A DNA stretch of 64,000 nt. Origin: Caprella mutica. Lineage: Eukaryota; Arthropoda; Malacostraca; Amphipoda; Caprellidae. The position numbers and the translations under genes were made by a program. Location: contig CANNZV010001032.1 in NCBI GenBank assembly GCA_947561585.1, positions 205,500 to 269,499 of the forward strand. The letters are read 5' to 3'. Under the pieces are notes generated by a model. It was not told the DNA's origin. It ran no database searches and saw only the letters and a program-made list of their open reading frames with translations. This document shows, one piece after another, positions 54,752 to 64,000 of this stretch; within the stretch, counting starts at the first letter, position 1; every line of letters begins with the position of its first letter.

Positions 54752-55435
54752 CTACTGAGTGACGACCAAATAGGTGACGATAAGGGTCACTGCCGTGAAG
54801 ATCATCAGCGGCAATGCATAGGCGAAGCCGAGCTTCAGGCAGCGAGCGAATTCGAGGTCGCTGCCAGTGGAAGAGCGTTTCCGAGGAGCTGCTGTGGTGG
54901 CTCCAGATGAGAAGGTTGAGAGGCGCTCTTCGAAGCGGTCGATCTCGGCCCTTGCGTCATCCAAAGCACGGGTGCCACGATCGAGCTCTACCTTGAGTTC
55001 TGCCTCATCCCAATCATCAGGAGTGACAGTTTTCAGAACTTCTAGGTGCTGTCCAAAGACTTCACGCATCTGGCGAAGGAACTCTGAGCGACGCTGAGCT
55101 TCTTCAGCCTCGTCGCGGAGCTCTGGGAGAGCATCAGTGAGAATCTTGACGACATCGTCTTTGCCGTCGCTAAATCGCTGGCGGCGGGCGCTTAGTTTCT
55201 CGAGCTCTTCTTTCTGTTGCTCAAGAAGTTCGCGTCTTTGTTGAAGGGCTGCGAGCTGCTCTTCGGCCCGGCGTACCTTGTCTTCGACTTCATTGTGCTG
55301 CTGAGCGGCAGCGGTAGAAGAGTTGTCCTCGCGGGGAACTGGAGCAGGAGTCGCGCTATTGAAATCTTGGGACTCCTCGAAATTGAGTAAAGTTTCTTCT
55401 TTTTCTGATGGATACGTAAGATTCTGCATAGTCAC
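54752..55435 (-). CDS. Coiled-coil protein with C-terminal membrane helix, 227 residues
   Basis: A 227-residue protein. Residues 45-110 and 120-175 are highly charged heptad-rich helices (VRRAEEQLAALQQRRELLEQ; EAEEAQRRSEFLRQMREVF), strongly suggesting coiled coils. A basic linker (PRKRSSTGSDLEFARCL) and one membrane helix (FAYALPLMIFTAVTLIVTYLVV) end the protein. The soluble part is likely cytoplasmic. No family recognised. It is paired with the 106-residue gene downstream and starts with an AT-rich leader region. Confidence 0.6.
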   Translation of the reverse strand: MTMQNLTYPSEKEETLLNFEESQDFNSATPAPVPREDNSSTAAAQQHNEVEDKVRRAEEQLAALQQRRELLEQQKEELEKLSARRQRFSDGKDDVVKILTDALPELRDEAEEAQRRSEFLRQMREVFGQHLEVLKTVTPDDWDEAELKVELDRGTRALDDARAEIDRFEERLSTFSSGATTAAPRKRSSTGSDLEFARCLKLGFAYALPLMIFTAVTLIVTYLVVTQ

Positions 55436-55838
55436 TGGGGGAGTATTAATTCGTGGTAATTAATATTGCAGACATCTTAACTTTCCAAGTGTTTTTAAAC
55501 GTTTCTTCAAAATTTTTAAGGTAGATGACAGGGTCTACCACATCTTGAGGTGTTCATTTGCTCCGACTGCAAGATGTAGCGTTGGCCATATTTGAGACGA
55601 CCCGCCCACGGAGTTTCGGATGGGGTAAATGGCCTTGTTTCGGTTCGAAATTCGCCGATAAAGACATCGCAACCTGCCGCTGATTCTGGGTTGGGAGACG
55701 CAAATTTCGTAGTATTCAGCAATCCTTGAAGAAGATCTACAGAACTTGGTGTCATCCAAAGTCGCTGTGGCTGATGATATGACTGACTGTCATAGAATTG
55801 TCATCGTCATGTCATTCGGCTACCACAGACTTTCTATC
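55436..55838. other. 400-bp mostly intergenic region
   Basis: An AT-rich stretch (about 55445-55520) lies upstream of the coiled-coil gene and likely holds its promoter. The remainder has two overlapping open frames on the minus strand (55516-55755 and 55535-55759). Only the first looks remotely protein-like, and neither shows a recognised domain. The dikinase-like gene starts at 55839. I see no RNA gene or repeat here. Confidence 0.5.
55516..55755 (-). CDS. Possible small protein, 79 residues (low confidence)
   Basis: An open frame in the otherwise empty gap upstream of the coiled-coil gene. It reads MTPSSVDLLQGLLNTTKFAS and ends with an odd CGRPCHLP tail. The composition is not clearly protein-like, and another frame overlaps it. 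It may be a fragment or noise. Confidence 0.25.
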   Translation of the reverse strand: MTPSSVDLLQGLLNTTKFASPNPESAAGCDVFIGEFRTETRPFTPSETPWAGRLKYGQRYILQSEQMNTSRCGRPCHLP

Positions 55839-58046
55839 ATGACCCGACAAGCGATTACTCTCTTTCTAAGTTCGATAGCTATCTCGCTCCTGGCGGCGAC
55901 AGCACAAGGCCCGCCACCAACGCGTCCTGGGGATGATACTCCCAGAGGCCAAGGTCGAGGAGGTCGCGGTATGATGATGCGAATGGCGCCAGCGATGCAG
56001 GCGCTCGACTTGAATAAAGATGATGAGATTTCAGCCGAGGAGATTGCCAAGGCTTCGGCATCTTTGATCGCGTTGGACAAGGATGGAAATGGCAAACTCG
56101 AAGCCACCGAATGGGTTCCGTCATTTCCAAGACGTGGTAGGCGCGGTGGAGGCGGTGGAGGCGGTGGTGAGACTACGGGTGAGCCAACCAAGCCTGAAGA
56201 TCTGAAGTTCGAAGACGGTGTCGCTAGCATTCCTGATCGTGAGACCTTCAAGAAACTCTCTTACCAAGGTGTCGAGGTCATGGTGGATACTCATTTGAGC
56301 GGCATGGAGTTTGTGAAGTTCCAGATAGAGAAAGCAGACACCGAGGAGCCACAGTTTTATTTCATCAATACCAAGACTCACCGTGGGCATCCTATGTTCA
56401 TGGGAGCTGTTAATATTGAAAGGTTAGGGCGTGGTGAAAGTGCTGGGCAGATGCGCGGCGTGCTCATTTATCGTCCCATGGCTAAGGCTCCGAATGGAGA
56501 GCCAGGCGTTTACACATTCGAGTATGAACCACACGACGATTACACCTTTGAGGAGATCAATATGTCGCGAAATCTCCTTGTTGAGAAGATGCCTCTGTTG
56601 AAGGGGCGTGTGGGGTATTGTCCCTTGTCGCAAGATTCGGTGGATCGGTATATCACTGAAACAGAACAGTACGAAGACGCCAAACTGCCTGTCTACTTTG
56701 AAGAAGATCTGTTGGGTGATATCGCCTACTTACCTCTGAATATTGCAGAGTCCTATGGTCGGCTACGGATACTTACGTCGGATAAGCTGCCATCGGCGCG
56801 GGACATTGTGGTTTGCAAGATCCTGCCTAACGAAATGCCACGAACTGCAGGAGTGATCAGTGCTGTGCGCCAAACGCCTCTTTCGCATGTCAATCTTCGA
56901 GCCATCCAAGATAAGGTACCCAATGCCTACATCTCTGGAATAGCCGAGGATCCAAAGATCACAGCATTGCTGGAAAAGAATGTTTATTACAAGGTTTCTG
57001 CAGACGGCTACGAGCTAAGGGAGGCGACAGTTGAAGAGATGGAGGCGCATGTCGCTGGTCAGCGTCCAACCGAGACGCAGCTTTTGAAGGCAGACCTTAC
57101 GAGGACGAAGATCAAGCCCTTGAGTGAACTTCGCTTTGAGGACTCTGGAAGTATTGGGGTGAAAGCTGCCAATCTTGCGACTTTGCATCAGTTAGATTTA
57201 GCTGATGGAATGGTGCCGAAGGGACATGCCATTCCGTTTCATTTCTATGTCACCTTTATGGAGCACAATGGCTTTCTAACGAAAGCCAAGACGCTTATTG
57301 CTGATAAATCGCTTACAAATGATCGTGAAGCGCTGAAGGATGAACTGAAGGACTTTAGAAAGAGGATCAAGAAGGGTGATTTCCCCGACGAATTACGATT
57401 GGCTCTAACTGTATTGCAGGAATTGTTTGATGAGGGAGCCTCTATTCGCTGTCGTTCGAGCACGAATAACGAAGACTTGCCGGGCTTTAGTGGTGCAGGG
57501 CTCTATGATTCTTACACACATCATTCAGATGAGGGGCATTTGTCGAAGTCGATCAAACAGGTCTTTGCCAGCATGTGGAATCTGCGTGCGTTTGAAGAAC
57601 GTGCGTTCTATCGTATTGATCATCTCACGGCCGCGATGGGCGTTCTCGTCCACCCAAACTTTTCTGATGAATTGGCCAATGGCGTGGCGGTTACCGATGA
57701 CATCCTCTATCAGACTGAGGGCAATTATTACCTGAATACCCAAGTCGGCGAAGATCTCGTGACGAACCCTGAGGCAGAATCGGCTCCGGAAGAGTATCTG
57801 TTAGATTGGCGTTTGGCCAGCAAGGACAGGCTCATGCGGGCATCCAACCGGACGGAAGGGGAGAAAGAAATCCTATCTGAAACGATGCGTGATGAGCTTC
57901 GTAAATCTCTAGGCCTGATTCATGCAGAGTTTGCAGCTCTTTATGAAAGGAAGCTCTCTGACGAGAAATTTGCGATGGAGATCGAGTTCAAGCTAACCAA
58001 AGACGGGAAACTTGCCATCAAGCAAGCTCGCCCTTGGGTTTATTGA
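55839..58046 (+). CDS. Exported PPDK/GWD-like dikinase domain protein with EF-hand-like loops
   Basis: The ATG at 55839 begins a signal peptide (ITLFLSSIAISLLAATAQ), after which comes a Gly/Arg-rich stretch and two EF-hand-like calcium loops (LDLNKDDEISAEE and LDKDGNGKLEATE). A phosphohistidine-type segment near residue 345 (QTPLSHVNLRAIQDKVP) resembles the His domain of glucan water dikinases and PEP-utilising enzymes. The C-terminal half has the PEP/pyruvate-binding ATP-grasp-like motif SIGVKAANLATL, RCRSSTNNEDLPGFSGAGLYDS and QARPWV. The order (His domain, then ATP domain) is that of GWD. An ATP-using enzyme with a secretion signal is unusual, as ATP is scarce outside; this is one reason to check the start. 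Confidence 0.75.
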   Translation: MTRQAITLFLSSIAISLLAATAQGPPPTRPGDDTPRGQGRGGRGMMMRMAPAMQALDLNKDDEISAEEIAKASASLIALDKDGNGKLEATEWVPSFPRRGRRGGGGGGGGETTGEPTKPEDLKFEDGVASIPDRETFKKLSYQGVEVMVDTHLSGMEFVKFQIEKADTEEPQFYFINTKTHRGHPMFMGAVNIERLGRGESAGQMRGVLIYRPMAKAPNGEPGVYTFEYEPHDDYTFEEINMSRNLLVEKMPLLKGRVGYCPLSQDSVDRYITETEQYEDAKLPVYFEEDLLGDIAYLPLNIAESYGRLRILTSDKLPSARDIVVCKILPNEMPRTAGVISAVRQTPLSHVNLRAIQDKVPNAYISGIAEDPKITALLEKNVYYKVSADGYELREATVEEMEAHVAGQRPTETQLLKADLTRTKIKPLSELRFEDSGSIGVKAANLATLHQLDLADGMVPKGHAIPFHFYVTFMEHNGFLTKAKTLIADKSLTNDREALKDELKDFRKRIKKGDFPDELRLALTVLQELFDEGASIRCRSSTNNEDLPGFSGAGLYDSYTHHSDEGHLSKSIKQVFASMWNLRAFEERAFYRIDHLTAAMGVLVHPNFSDELANGVAVTDDILYQTEGNYYLNTQVGEDLVTNPEAESAPEEYLLDWRLASKDRLMRASNRTEGEKEILSETMRDELRKSLGLIHAEFAALYERKLSDEKFAMEIEFKLTKDGKLAIKQARPWVY

Positions 58047-58192
58047 TGTGGAATCTGTGCCATTTCTGCGAAGCTTTGGTGGATGGATTCTCACTGAGGA
58101 GATCGAGCGCGTGGAGTCACAAAGGATTATAGGGCCATAGGCATCGTAGGTGGACCGGGCTGAGCCAGGATGCATCGTGTGGTCCGCTCATT

Positions 58193-61100
58193 ATGAAGAC
58201 TGCCATTCTCTTCCTCCTCTTCGCTCTATCTGCTTCACATGCTCAGACCGAGCTCCAGACGAAAGCCGAAACCAGCGGCTATCTTGCGACGAGTTCTTAT
58301 GAGGAGGTCATCGCATTCTGTGACGCTCTGGCCAAGGACAGTCCTCGTGTAGTCCAGACCAGTTTCGGCAAGTCGGGTGAGAAACGCGATCTTCCGCTGC
58401 TCATTCTCAGTGAGGACGGGATCACCGAGCCTGATGATCGGCTCACCGTCTTGTGTTTGGGAAATATCCACGCTGGTGAAGTGTGTGGCAAGGAGGCTCT
58501 CCTCATGCTTGCTCGTGATCTTGCTAGAGCAGAGAAGCCAGGGCTTCTCGAGAAGGTGAATTTACTGATCGCTCCGATCTACAATGCCGATGGCAATGAA
58601 CAGATGGACCCTGACAATCGTCCGGGACAGATTGGGCCAGAGCATGGTATGGGGGAGCGGCACAATAGCCAGGGGCTCGATCTGAATAGAGATTATATCA
58701 AAGCACAGGCTCCTGAAACGCGGGCGTTGCTTAAGTTGTTTCGAGACTGGGATCCTGACATCATCATTGATACGCATACAACAAATGGCTCGCATCATCG
58801 CTATACCCTCACATACGGCGGGCCTCGCCATCCGAACACAGATCCCCAGCTGGTAGATTATGTGAGAGAAACGTTTCTGCCTGACGTGGGTGATAAGTTA
58901 CGGGAGCGTTCCGGCTATGACAGTTTCTACTATGGCAACTTCCGGGAGGACCATCAGCGGTGGGAAGCGTATCCTGCCTTGCCTCGCTATGGGGCGCACT
59001 ACGCCGGGATGCGACAACGCCTTGGTATCCTGTCAGAAGCCTATGCCTATGCGCCGTATAAGGACCGTGTCTTAGCGACGCGTGATTTCGTCCATGAATG
59101 CCTGCTCTACGCAAGCAAGGAACAAGGCCAGATTGCCAAGTTACTTGAGAAGGCTAGCGAGCCGACGAAAGAGGTTGTTTTGAAACATCGTTTGGCAGCC
59201 TTCGAAGAGAAGTGGGTTGCCAAAGGTTACGTGGAAGAGGCCGGCGAAGCCAAGGCTGAGAAGAAGGATTATCTCGTTGAGTATTGGGCCAAATCAGAAC
59301 CGACGCTTACGGTGACTTTGCCAGAAGCTTATCTCCTCCCAGCGAGCGAAACGGAGGCGATAGAGATTTTACAGCGTCACGGGATCGAAGTGCATGAGCT
59401 TCGGGAAGACCTTGATCTCATGGTTACAGAACAAGAGCTGGTCGGCTCAGAAACGGCTCCTGTGGCGTTCCAGGGTCATCAACTCGTGACGGTGTCCGCT
59501 GTGGGATTGGTCTCGGCGAAACGTCGTCTCAACGCTGGAACGAAAGTAATTAAAGCGGATCAAGAATTAGGTCGTCTTGCCGCTTTTCTGCTAGAGCCAC
59601 AATCAGAAGATGGTTTGACCTCCTGGGGCTTTATAAAGCCTAACGAGCAAGGTATTCATCCTGTGCTTCGGCTAGAAAGGGAGAATGCTCAATCGCTTCT
59701 GATCGGGAAAGCCCGCCCGCTGCTAGAGGATCGCGTGATGAATCAGGAGATCTCCTTTGATACTATTCATGGTGACGATCCGGTGAATTTCAATGGCTCG
59801 ACCACACGGGTAACTTGGTTGGAAGATAGCAAGAGTTTCCTCCAGCAGCGAGACGGTAAGGTCCATCGTGTCAATGCACTCACTGGAGCAGCCGAGCCCT
59901 TTCTGTCTCCCAAAGCTCTCGCAAAGTCACTGAAGGCGATTCCTGCGCTGACTGCGAAAGAGGTGAAGAATTTCTCGCAGAGGTCTAATTGGTCGATGAA
60001 TCCACAACGCACAGGAGCCTTGCTTGTCTACAAAGACGACCTCTATCATGTGTCTTTCAAAGGCAAGCCTGCTCGTCGACTTACCTCGACGCCGGGTGCC
60101 GAAGAGATGGCGACCTTTAGCCCAGACGGTGCTTATATCGCTTTCGCTAGGGATCACAATCTCTACGTGGTCGATGTGAAAACCGCGACTGAAGTTGCCC
60201 TCACGACAGATGGTGGGGACGATGTTTCTAATGGTAAAGCAGCCTGGGTTTATTTCGAAGAACTCTACGGTCGCAGTTGGAAAGCCTTCTGGTGGAGTCC
60301 CGATTCGCGCCATCTCGCCTACCACCGTTTTGATGAATCACGGCTGCCTATCTTTCATGCGCTGAATACCTTGCCCCTTCACGGAGATCTCGAGCGCATG
60401 CGTCACCCCAAGGCTGGCGATCCAAATCCAGAGATTCAGTTAGGCATCACTCATGTTGCTGGTGGTGGCACAGATTGGGTAGATCTGTCAGGCTACACAG
60501 CGGGCACTTTCATCATTAGTCACGTGGGCTGGCAACCGAAAGGGCGGGGGATTTACTACTATGTGCAGGATCGCGCGCAGACCTGGTTGGACTTTGTCAC
60601 TTGCGGATCAAGCGGTGGCGAAGGCGAGACATGGTTCCGCGACAAGACGAAAGCATGGGTAGAAAGCCCCGGTGAAAGTTATTGGTTAAGGAACGGCGAT
60701 ATCGTGTTTGCTAGCGAGCGCACCGGCTGGCGTCATCTCTATCGCTATATTAAAGACCAGGCAGCCTGGCAGCCCATTACGTCTGGGAGATGGGAAGTCC
60801 GCAAGGTGCATCATCTCGATGAAGAGGCAGGGACGATCATCTTTAGTGGCACGAAAGATTCACACATTGCCGAGACCCTTTACAGCGTCACTCTCGATGG
60901 GAAGCCCGCTGAGCGTCTAACGCAAACCGATGGTAGCCATCGCAGTCAGGTCTCGGACGACGGTAAGTATTTCGTCGACAGTTGGAGCGATTTCAATACG
61001 CCCTCCCAGATCCGCCTTCACAACGTGGAAGGCGACGTCGTCCGTGTGTTAGATGATAATCCAGCCTACAAACGCGAAGAGTATGATTTCGCCGAAGCCA

Positions 61101-61363
61101 CCTTTCATCAGATTCCGACCGAAGACGGTTTCTTCTTGGAAGCGATCGTCACCAAGCCGACTGACTTCGATGCCACCAAGACCTACCCAGCGTGGTTCCG
61201 AACCTACGCTGGGCCTCATGCGCCGGTCGTGCGCAATGCCTGGGGGCGCGCAAGGATCACAGAGCAAATGCTAGCCGGCATGGGGATCGTTGTCTTCCGC
61301 ATGGATCCACGTAGTGCCAGCGGCAAAGGCGCCGAGTCTGCCTGGAGGCCTACCGCCAGTTAG
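58193..61363 (+). CDS. M14 carboxypeptidase-S9 (DPP IV-like) fusion peptidase, N-terminal fragment
   Basis: A signal peptide (AILFLLFALSASHA) precedes an M14 zinc carboxypeptidase domain (about residues 25-300): NIHAGEVCGKE with the HxxE zinc motif, GLDLNRDYIKAQAPE, DTHTTNGSHH with the third ligand, and a catalytic Glu region LGILSEAYAY. A linker domain follows, and from about residue 480 a dipeptidyl-peptidase IV-like propeller (SPDGAYIAFARD, WWSPDSRHLAYHRFDE). The final part begins the S9 hydrolase domain. The frame ends at 61363; the other frame continues with EAYRQLGVQEMKDIEEG, so one G is missing near 61350. The full protein would span 58193-61848, about 1218 residues, in the periplasm. 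Confidence 0.85.
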   Translation: MKTAILFLLFALSASHAQTELQTKAETSGYLATSSYEEVIAFCDALAKDSPRVVQTSFGKSGEKRDLPLLILSEDGITEPDDRLTVLCLGNIHAGEVCGKEALLMLARDLARAEKPGLLEKVNLLIAPIYNADGNEQMDPDNRPGQIGPEHGMGERHNSQGLDLNRDYIKAQAPETRALLKLFRDWDPDIIIDTHTTNGSHHRYTLTYGGPRHPNTDPQLVDYVRETFLPDVGDKLRERSGYDSFYYGNFREDHQRWEAYPALPRYGAHYAGMRQRLGILSEAYAYAPYKDRVLATRDFVHECLLYASKEQGQIAKLLEKASEPTKEVVLKHRLAAFEEKWVAKGYVEEAGEAKAEKKDYLVEYWAKSEPTLTVTLPEAYLLPASETEAIEILQRHGIEVHELREDLDLMVTEQELVGSETAPVAFQGHQLVTVSAVGLVSAKRRLNAGTKVIKADQELGRLAAFLLEPQSEDGLTSWGFIKPNEQGIHPVLRLERENAQSLLIGKARPLLEDRVMNQEISFDTIHGDDPVNFNGSTTRVTWLEDSKSFLQQRDGKVHRVNALTGAAEPFLSPKALAKSLKAIPALTAKEVKNFSQRSNWSMNPQRTGALLVYKDDLYHVSFKGKPARRLTSTPGAEEMATFSPDGAYIAFARDHNLYVVDVKTATEVALTTDGGDDVSNGKAAWVYFEELYGRSWKAFWWSPDSRHLAYHRFDESRLPIFHALNTLPLHGDLERMRHPKAGDPNPEIQLGITHVAGGGTDWVDLSGYTAGTFIISHVGWQPKGRGIYYYVQDRAQTWLDFVTCGSSGGEGETWFRDKTKAWVESPGESYWLRNGDIVFASERTGWRHLYRYIKDQAAWQPITSGRWEVRKVHHLDEEAGTIIFSGTKDSHIAETLYSVTLDGKPAERLTQTDGSHRSQVSDDGKYFVDSWSDFNTPSQIRLHNVEGDVVRVLDDNPAYKREEYDFAEATFHQIPTEDGFFLEAIVTKPTDFDATKTYPAWFRTYAGPHAPVVRNAWGRARITEQMLAGMGIVVFRMDPRSASGKGAESAWRPTAS

Positions 61364-61374
61364 GCGTCCAAGAA

Positions 61375-61848
61375 ATGAAGGACATCGAGGAAGGCATCAC
61401 ATGGCTGACAAACCATGACTACGTGGATGCAAAGCCGGTAGGCATGCATGGCCACAGCTACGGCGGCTTCATGACAGCCTATGCGCTCACCCATTCCAAA
61501 CTCTTCGCCGCAGGAATCTCAGGGGCACCGGTCACCGATTGGAGATTTTATGATAGCATTTACACCGAGCGCTACATGAATACTCCGCAGGAGAATCCCG
61601 AAGGCTACGAAGGAACCTCAGTAGCCAAGGCTGCCGAGAACCTCCATGGCAAGCTTCTGCTACTCCACGGCATCATGGACGACAACGTTCACCTACAGAA
61701 CGCCACGCAGCTCGTGAAAGCTCTCCAGGACGCCAATAAAGATTTCGAAATGATGTTCTACCCGACCATGCGTCACGGGCTCTATGGGAAGCACTATGAT
61801 CGGCTTCTCGTGGACTTCATTCGTGAGAGCTTGGAGCTGTCTGAATAG
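61375..61848 (+). CDS. S9 peptidase catalytic domain, C-terminal fragment of the same gene
   Basis: This completes the prolyl-oligopeptidase-type hydrolase: nucleophile Ser in HGHSYGGFMTAYAL (GxSxGG), Asp in LLHGIMDDNVHLQN and His in YPTMRHGLYG. The frame is the continuation of the 58193 protein by a one-base shift. With the M14 domain the whole would combine a carboxypeptidase and a dipeptidyl-peptidase. The end (RESLELSE) is 15 bases from the convergent hsdR stop. Confidence 0.85.
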   Translation: MKDIEEGITWLTNHDYVDAKPVGMHGHSYGGFMTAYALTHSKLFAAGISGAPVTDWRFYDSIYTERYMNTPQENPEGYEGTSVAKAAENLHGKLLLLHGIMDDNVHLQNATQLVKALQDANKDFEMMFYPTMRHGLYGKHYDRLLVDFIRESLELSE

Positions 61849-61863
61849 AAGCTCAATTCGTGT

Positions 61864-64000
61864 CTAGTGACTCCAGGCTTCAGCAAGTGCCTCGGCTTGC
61901 TTGATCACAAGTTTCAACGCCTCTTCCTGCCCTTCTGGAGGATACTTGTACTTTCTCAAGAGGCGCTTGATGAGTAGGCGCATCTTGGCCCGCACACTGT
62001 CGCGCACTTGCCAGTCTACGGAGACACTATTGCGAAGCTTCTCAGCCAGCTCCATCGCCAAACCTTTCAGCGTCTCATTGCCCATCGCTTTGAGGACTTC
62101 AGGCCGTTCTGCCAAGGCGTCGTAGAAGGCTATTTCGTCTTCGGATAACCCAAGCTCTTCGTTGCGAAGAAGTCGCTCCTGAAAGTCTTTGGCCATCGCG
62201 ATCATTTCCTGCACCACTTGAGCCGTTTCAATCGAGCGGTTGTGGTACTTCCGCAGGGCTTCCATCAACCGGTCGGTGTACTGCTTCTCTTGGACCACGT
62301 TACTTCGCGTGTGCGCTCGAATCTTGTCCTTCAGTAACCGTTCTAATAATTCCACGGCGAAGTTCTTCTCCTTGAGATTCTTGACATCTTCCAAGAATTC
62401 ATCTGAGAGCAAGCTGATGTTTGGCTTGTCCAGCCCGGCAAGTTTGAACACATCGAGTACCCCATCTGAAACAACAGCATTGTTGAGGATCTGCTTTAGT
62501 ACAGAGTCCTTGGCGACCTTTCCAGGTTTCGCCTTCGTGACGCTGTCTTTCACGATCACTGCCCGTACATCCGAGAAGAACGCAATCTCCTCAGCCATTG
62601 CAGCAACCTCATCGAGTGTGCCGCAGAGCGCCCGAGACTTATTCACGCTCGCCCATGACATCGGCATAGCGCTTCTTGCCGTCTTTAAGGCCCAGAATGT
62701 GGTTTGCTGCGGGAATAAGGATATTGAGAGGATCGGCCTTATAAGCTGAGTAGTCGAAGCCATGGAACATCCCACGTATCACGTCCACTTTCTCTAGCAG
62801 GATGGCTAAGGCATCACTCGCCTTGACGGTTGGTTGACCTTTGCCTTTCGCATCCGTGTAGGTTTTAACCGCGCGTTTGAGAGCCCCAGCGATGCCGATG
62901 TAATCCACGACCAAGCCGCCGGGCTTATCTTTGAAGACGCGATTCACTCGCGCAATGGATTGCGCCAAGTTGTGTCCTTCCATTGGCTTGTCGATGTACA
63001 TTGTGTGGCAGCAAGGCGCATCAAAGCCCGTTAACCACATATCGCGCACAATCACCAACTTAAGAGGGTCTTTCGGGTCCTTGAATCGCTTCTCCAAACG
63101 CCTCCGCTCCTGCTTGGTGTAGACGTGATCTTGCAAGGCTTTCACGTCGGTGGCGTTGCCCGTCATCACGATGCGAATAGCGCCATTCTCAGGATCGTAG
63201 CCGATATCCTTCTCGTCTTTCACGCGACGCGTTCCTGCCCAGTCAGGGCGCAGATGATCTGATCAAACAAATCCACACAGATCGGCCGACTCATGCACAC
63301 GATCATGGCCTTGCCCTCGATCGCACTCGCCCGAGTCTCGAAATGCTTCACCAGATCAGCAGCCACCTCGTTGACGCGATCCTTTGCCCCCACCAGCTTG
63401 GCCAACTGGCTCCACTTGCCCTTCGTGCCTTCACGAATAGACACGTCCTCCTCCTCTTCGAAGATCTCTTCCACCTGATCATTGATCGCCTCGATCTCCG
63501 CCGTGTTGATATCGAGTTTGGCCAAGCGTCCTCGTAGAAGATCTCCACTGTCGCTTTGTCCTGCACCGCATCTTGGATGTCGTAGATGCTGACATAATCG
63601 CCAAAAGTGCCGCGTGTGTCCTTATCCTCCAGATCAATAGGCGTCCCGGTAAAGCCAATGAACGACGCCTTTGGTAGTGCGTCCGCATATGCTTGGCATA
63701 GCCGTAGGTGTACTTCTTGCCGATGACCTTCTTGGTCACCTTGTCCTTCACATCTACGAGCCGTGCCTTCAGTCCATACTGACTGCGATGCGCCTCGTCC
63801 GAAATCACCACCACGTTGTGTCTGTCACAGAGTGGTGGATGCCCAGCCTCACCATCTACGAGAGAGAACTTCTGCACAGTTGTGAAGATGATTCCTCCTG
63901 ACTGACGCGCTGCCAGCTTCTGGCGCAATTCGTCTCGGCTATCGGCTTGCTCTGGGTCCTGCTTGAGAAGGTCCTTTGCGGCACAGAACTGCTGGAAGAG
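61864..64000 (-). pseudogene. hsdR: Type I restriction enzyme R subunit, C-terminal part, broken by indels and cut by window edge
   Basis: Five frames make up one HsdR protein from the right edge to the stop at 61864. In order (minus strand): LFQQFCAAKDLL and IIFTTVQKFS, the DEAH motif in VVVISDEAHRSQYG, the shifted ASFIGFTGTPIDLEDK, the motor-domain part DINTAEIEAINDQVEEIF, then [19 protein letters not shown] and [19 protein letters not shown] (helicase motifs V-VI), and the C-terminal helical DUF3387 region (DEIAFYDALAERPEVLKAM). Breaks lie near 63684, 63523, 63255 and 62648. The N-terminal nuclease and Walker A box are beyond the edge. HsdR cleaves and translocates unmodified DNA with HsdM and HsdS, whose genes should lie to the right. 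Confidence 0.85.

Noticed and set aside
55535..55759. 74-residue minus-strand ORF
   Set aside because: Overlaps the 79-residue frame in another phase, with no hydrophobic or catalytic pattern; likely noise.

Overview
The window looks like a chromosomal segment of a Gram-negative bacterium of the Planctomycetes-Verrucomicrobia-Chlamydiae superphylum, most likely a marine or freshwater Verrucomicrobiota. This is inferred from gene content: a planctomycete-type c-type cytochrome joined to leucine-rich and LamG domains, a sulfatase joined to NHL repeats, very large secreted proteins ending in DPDGDG-type tails, a DUF58/VWA operon, and ADP-heptose (LPS core) genes. No rRNA, tRNA, CRISPR array, prophage or insertion sequence was seen.

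Layout. 1-9128: a plus-strand operon of a DUF58 protein, a BatA-like protein, a second VWA membrane protein and a large membrane protein with a Gln/Gly-rich repeat region. 9144-16198: aldo/keto reductase, CrtC/AttH-like lipocalin protein, prepilin peptidase, CCA-adding enzyme, a small conserved protein, and a paired O-/N-acyltransferase for amino-acid lipids. 16163-25475: three very large exported proteins (metzincin protease, CAP-domain protein, FG-GAP beta-propeller). 25510-33080: PII signal protein, cytochrome/LRR/LamG protein, D,D-carboxypeptidase, an RfaE2-PurN fusion, NadC and a class A penicillin-binding protein. 33151-42064: zinc-ribbon membrane protein, sulfatase-NHL protein, class V aminotransferase, TrmN6-like methyltransferase, a tiny prepilin-like protein, a DUF5009 acyltransferase and glutamine synthetase. 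42159-48530 (minus): malate dehydrogenase, GmhA, a degenerate 4-alpha-glucanotransferase, an amidase, a tandem LOG protein and an Nramp-related transporter. 48635-55435: dCTP deaminase, a large exported protein, and small envelope proteins. 55839-61848: an exported dikinase-like protein and an M14-S9 double peptidase. 61864-64000: the C-terminal part of a type I restriction HsdR subunit, running off the right edge.

Themes. Cell-envelope work dominates: peptidoglycan (PBP1A, DacA-like, amidase), LPS heptose (GmhA, RfaE2), aminolipids and many exported enzymes. Nitrogen control is represented by PII and GlnII. A sigma-54-type promoter with exact GG-N10-GC spacing precedes the glutamine synthetase gene.

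A caution for any user: at least twenty single-base indels break conserved genes (BatI-type VWA gene, pilD, cca, the acyltransferase pair, the metzincin, the cytochrome/LamG gene, the M14-S9 peptidase, hsdR). They affect housekeeping genes and mostly lie in or beside short homopolymers, so sequencing or assembly error is more likely than real gene decay. Broken genes are therefore described as fragments of one ancestral gene where the alternative frame clearly continues the protein.
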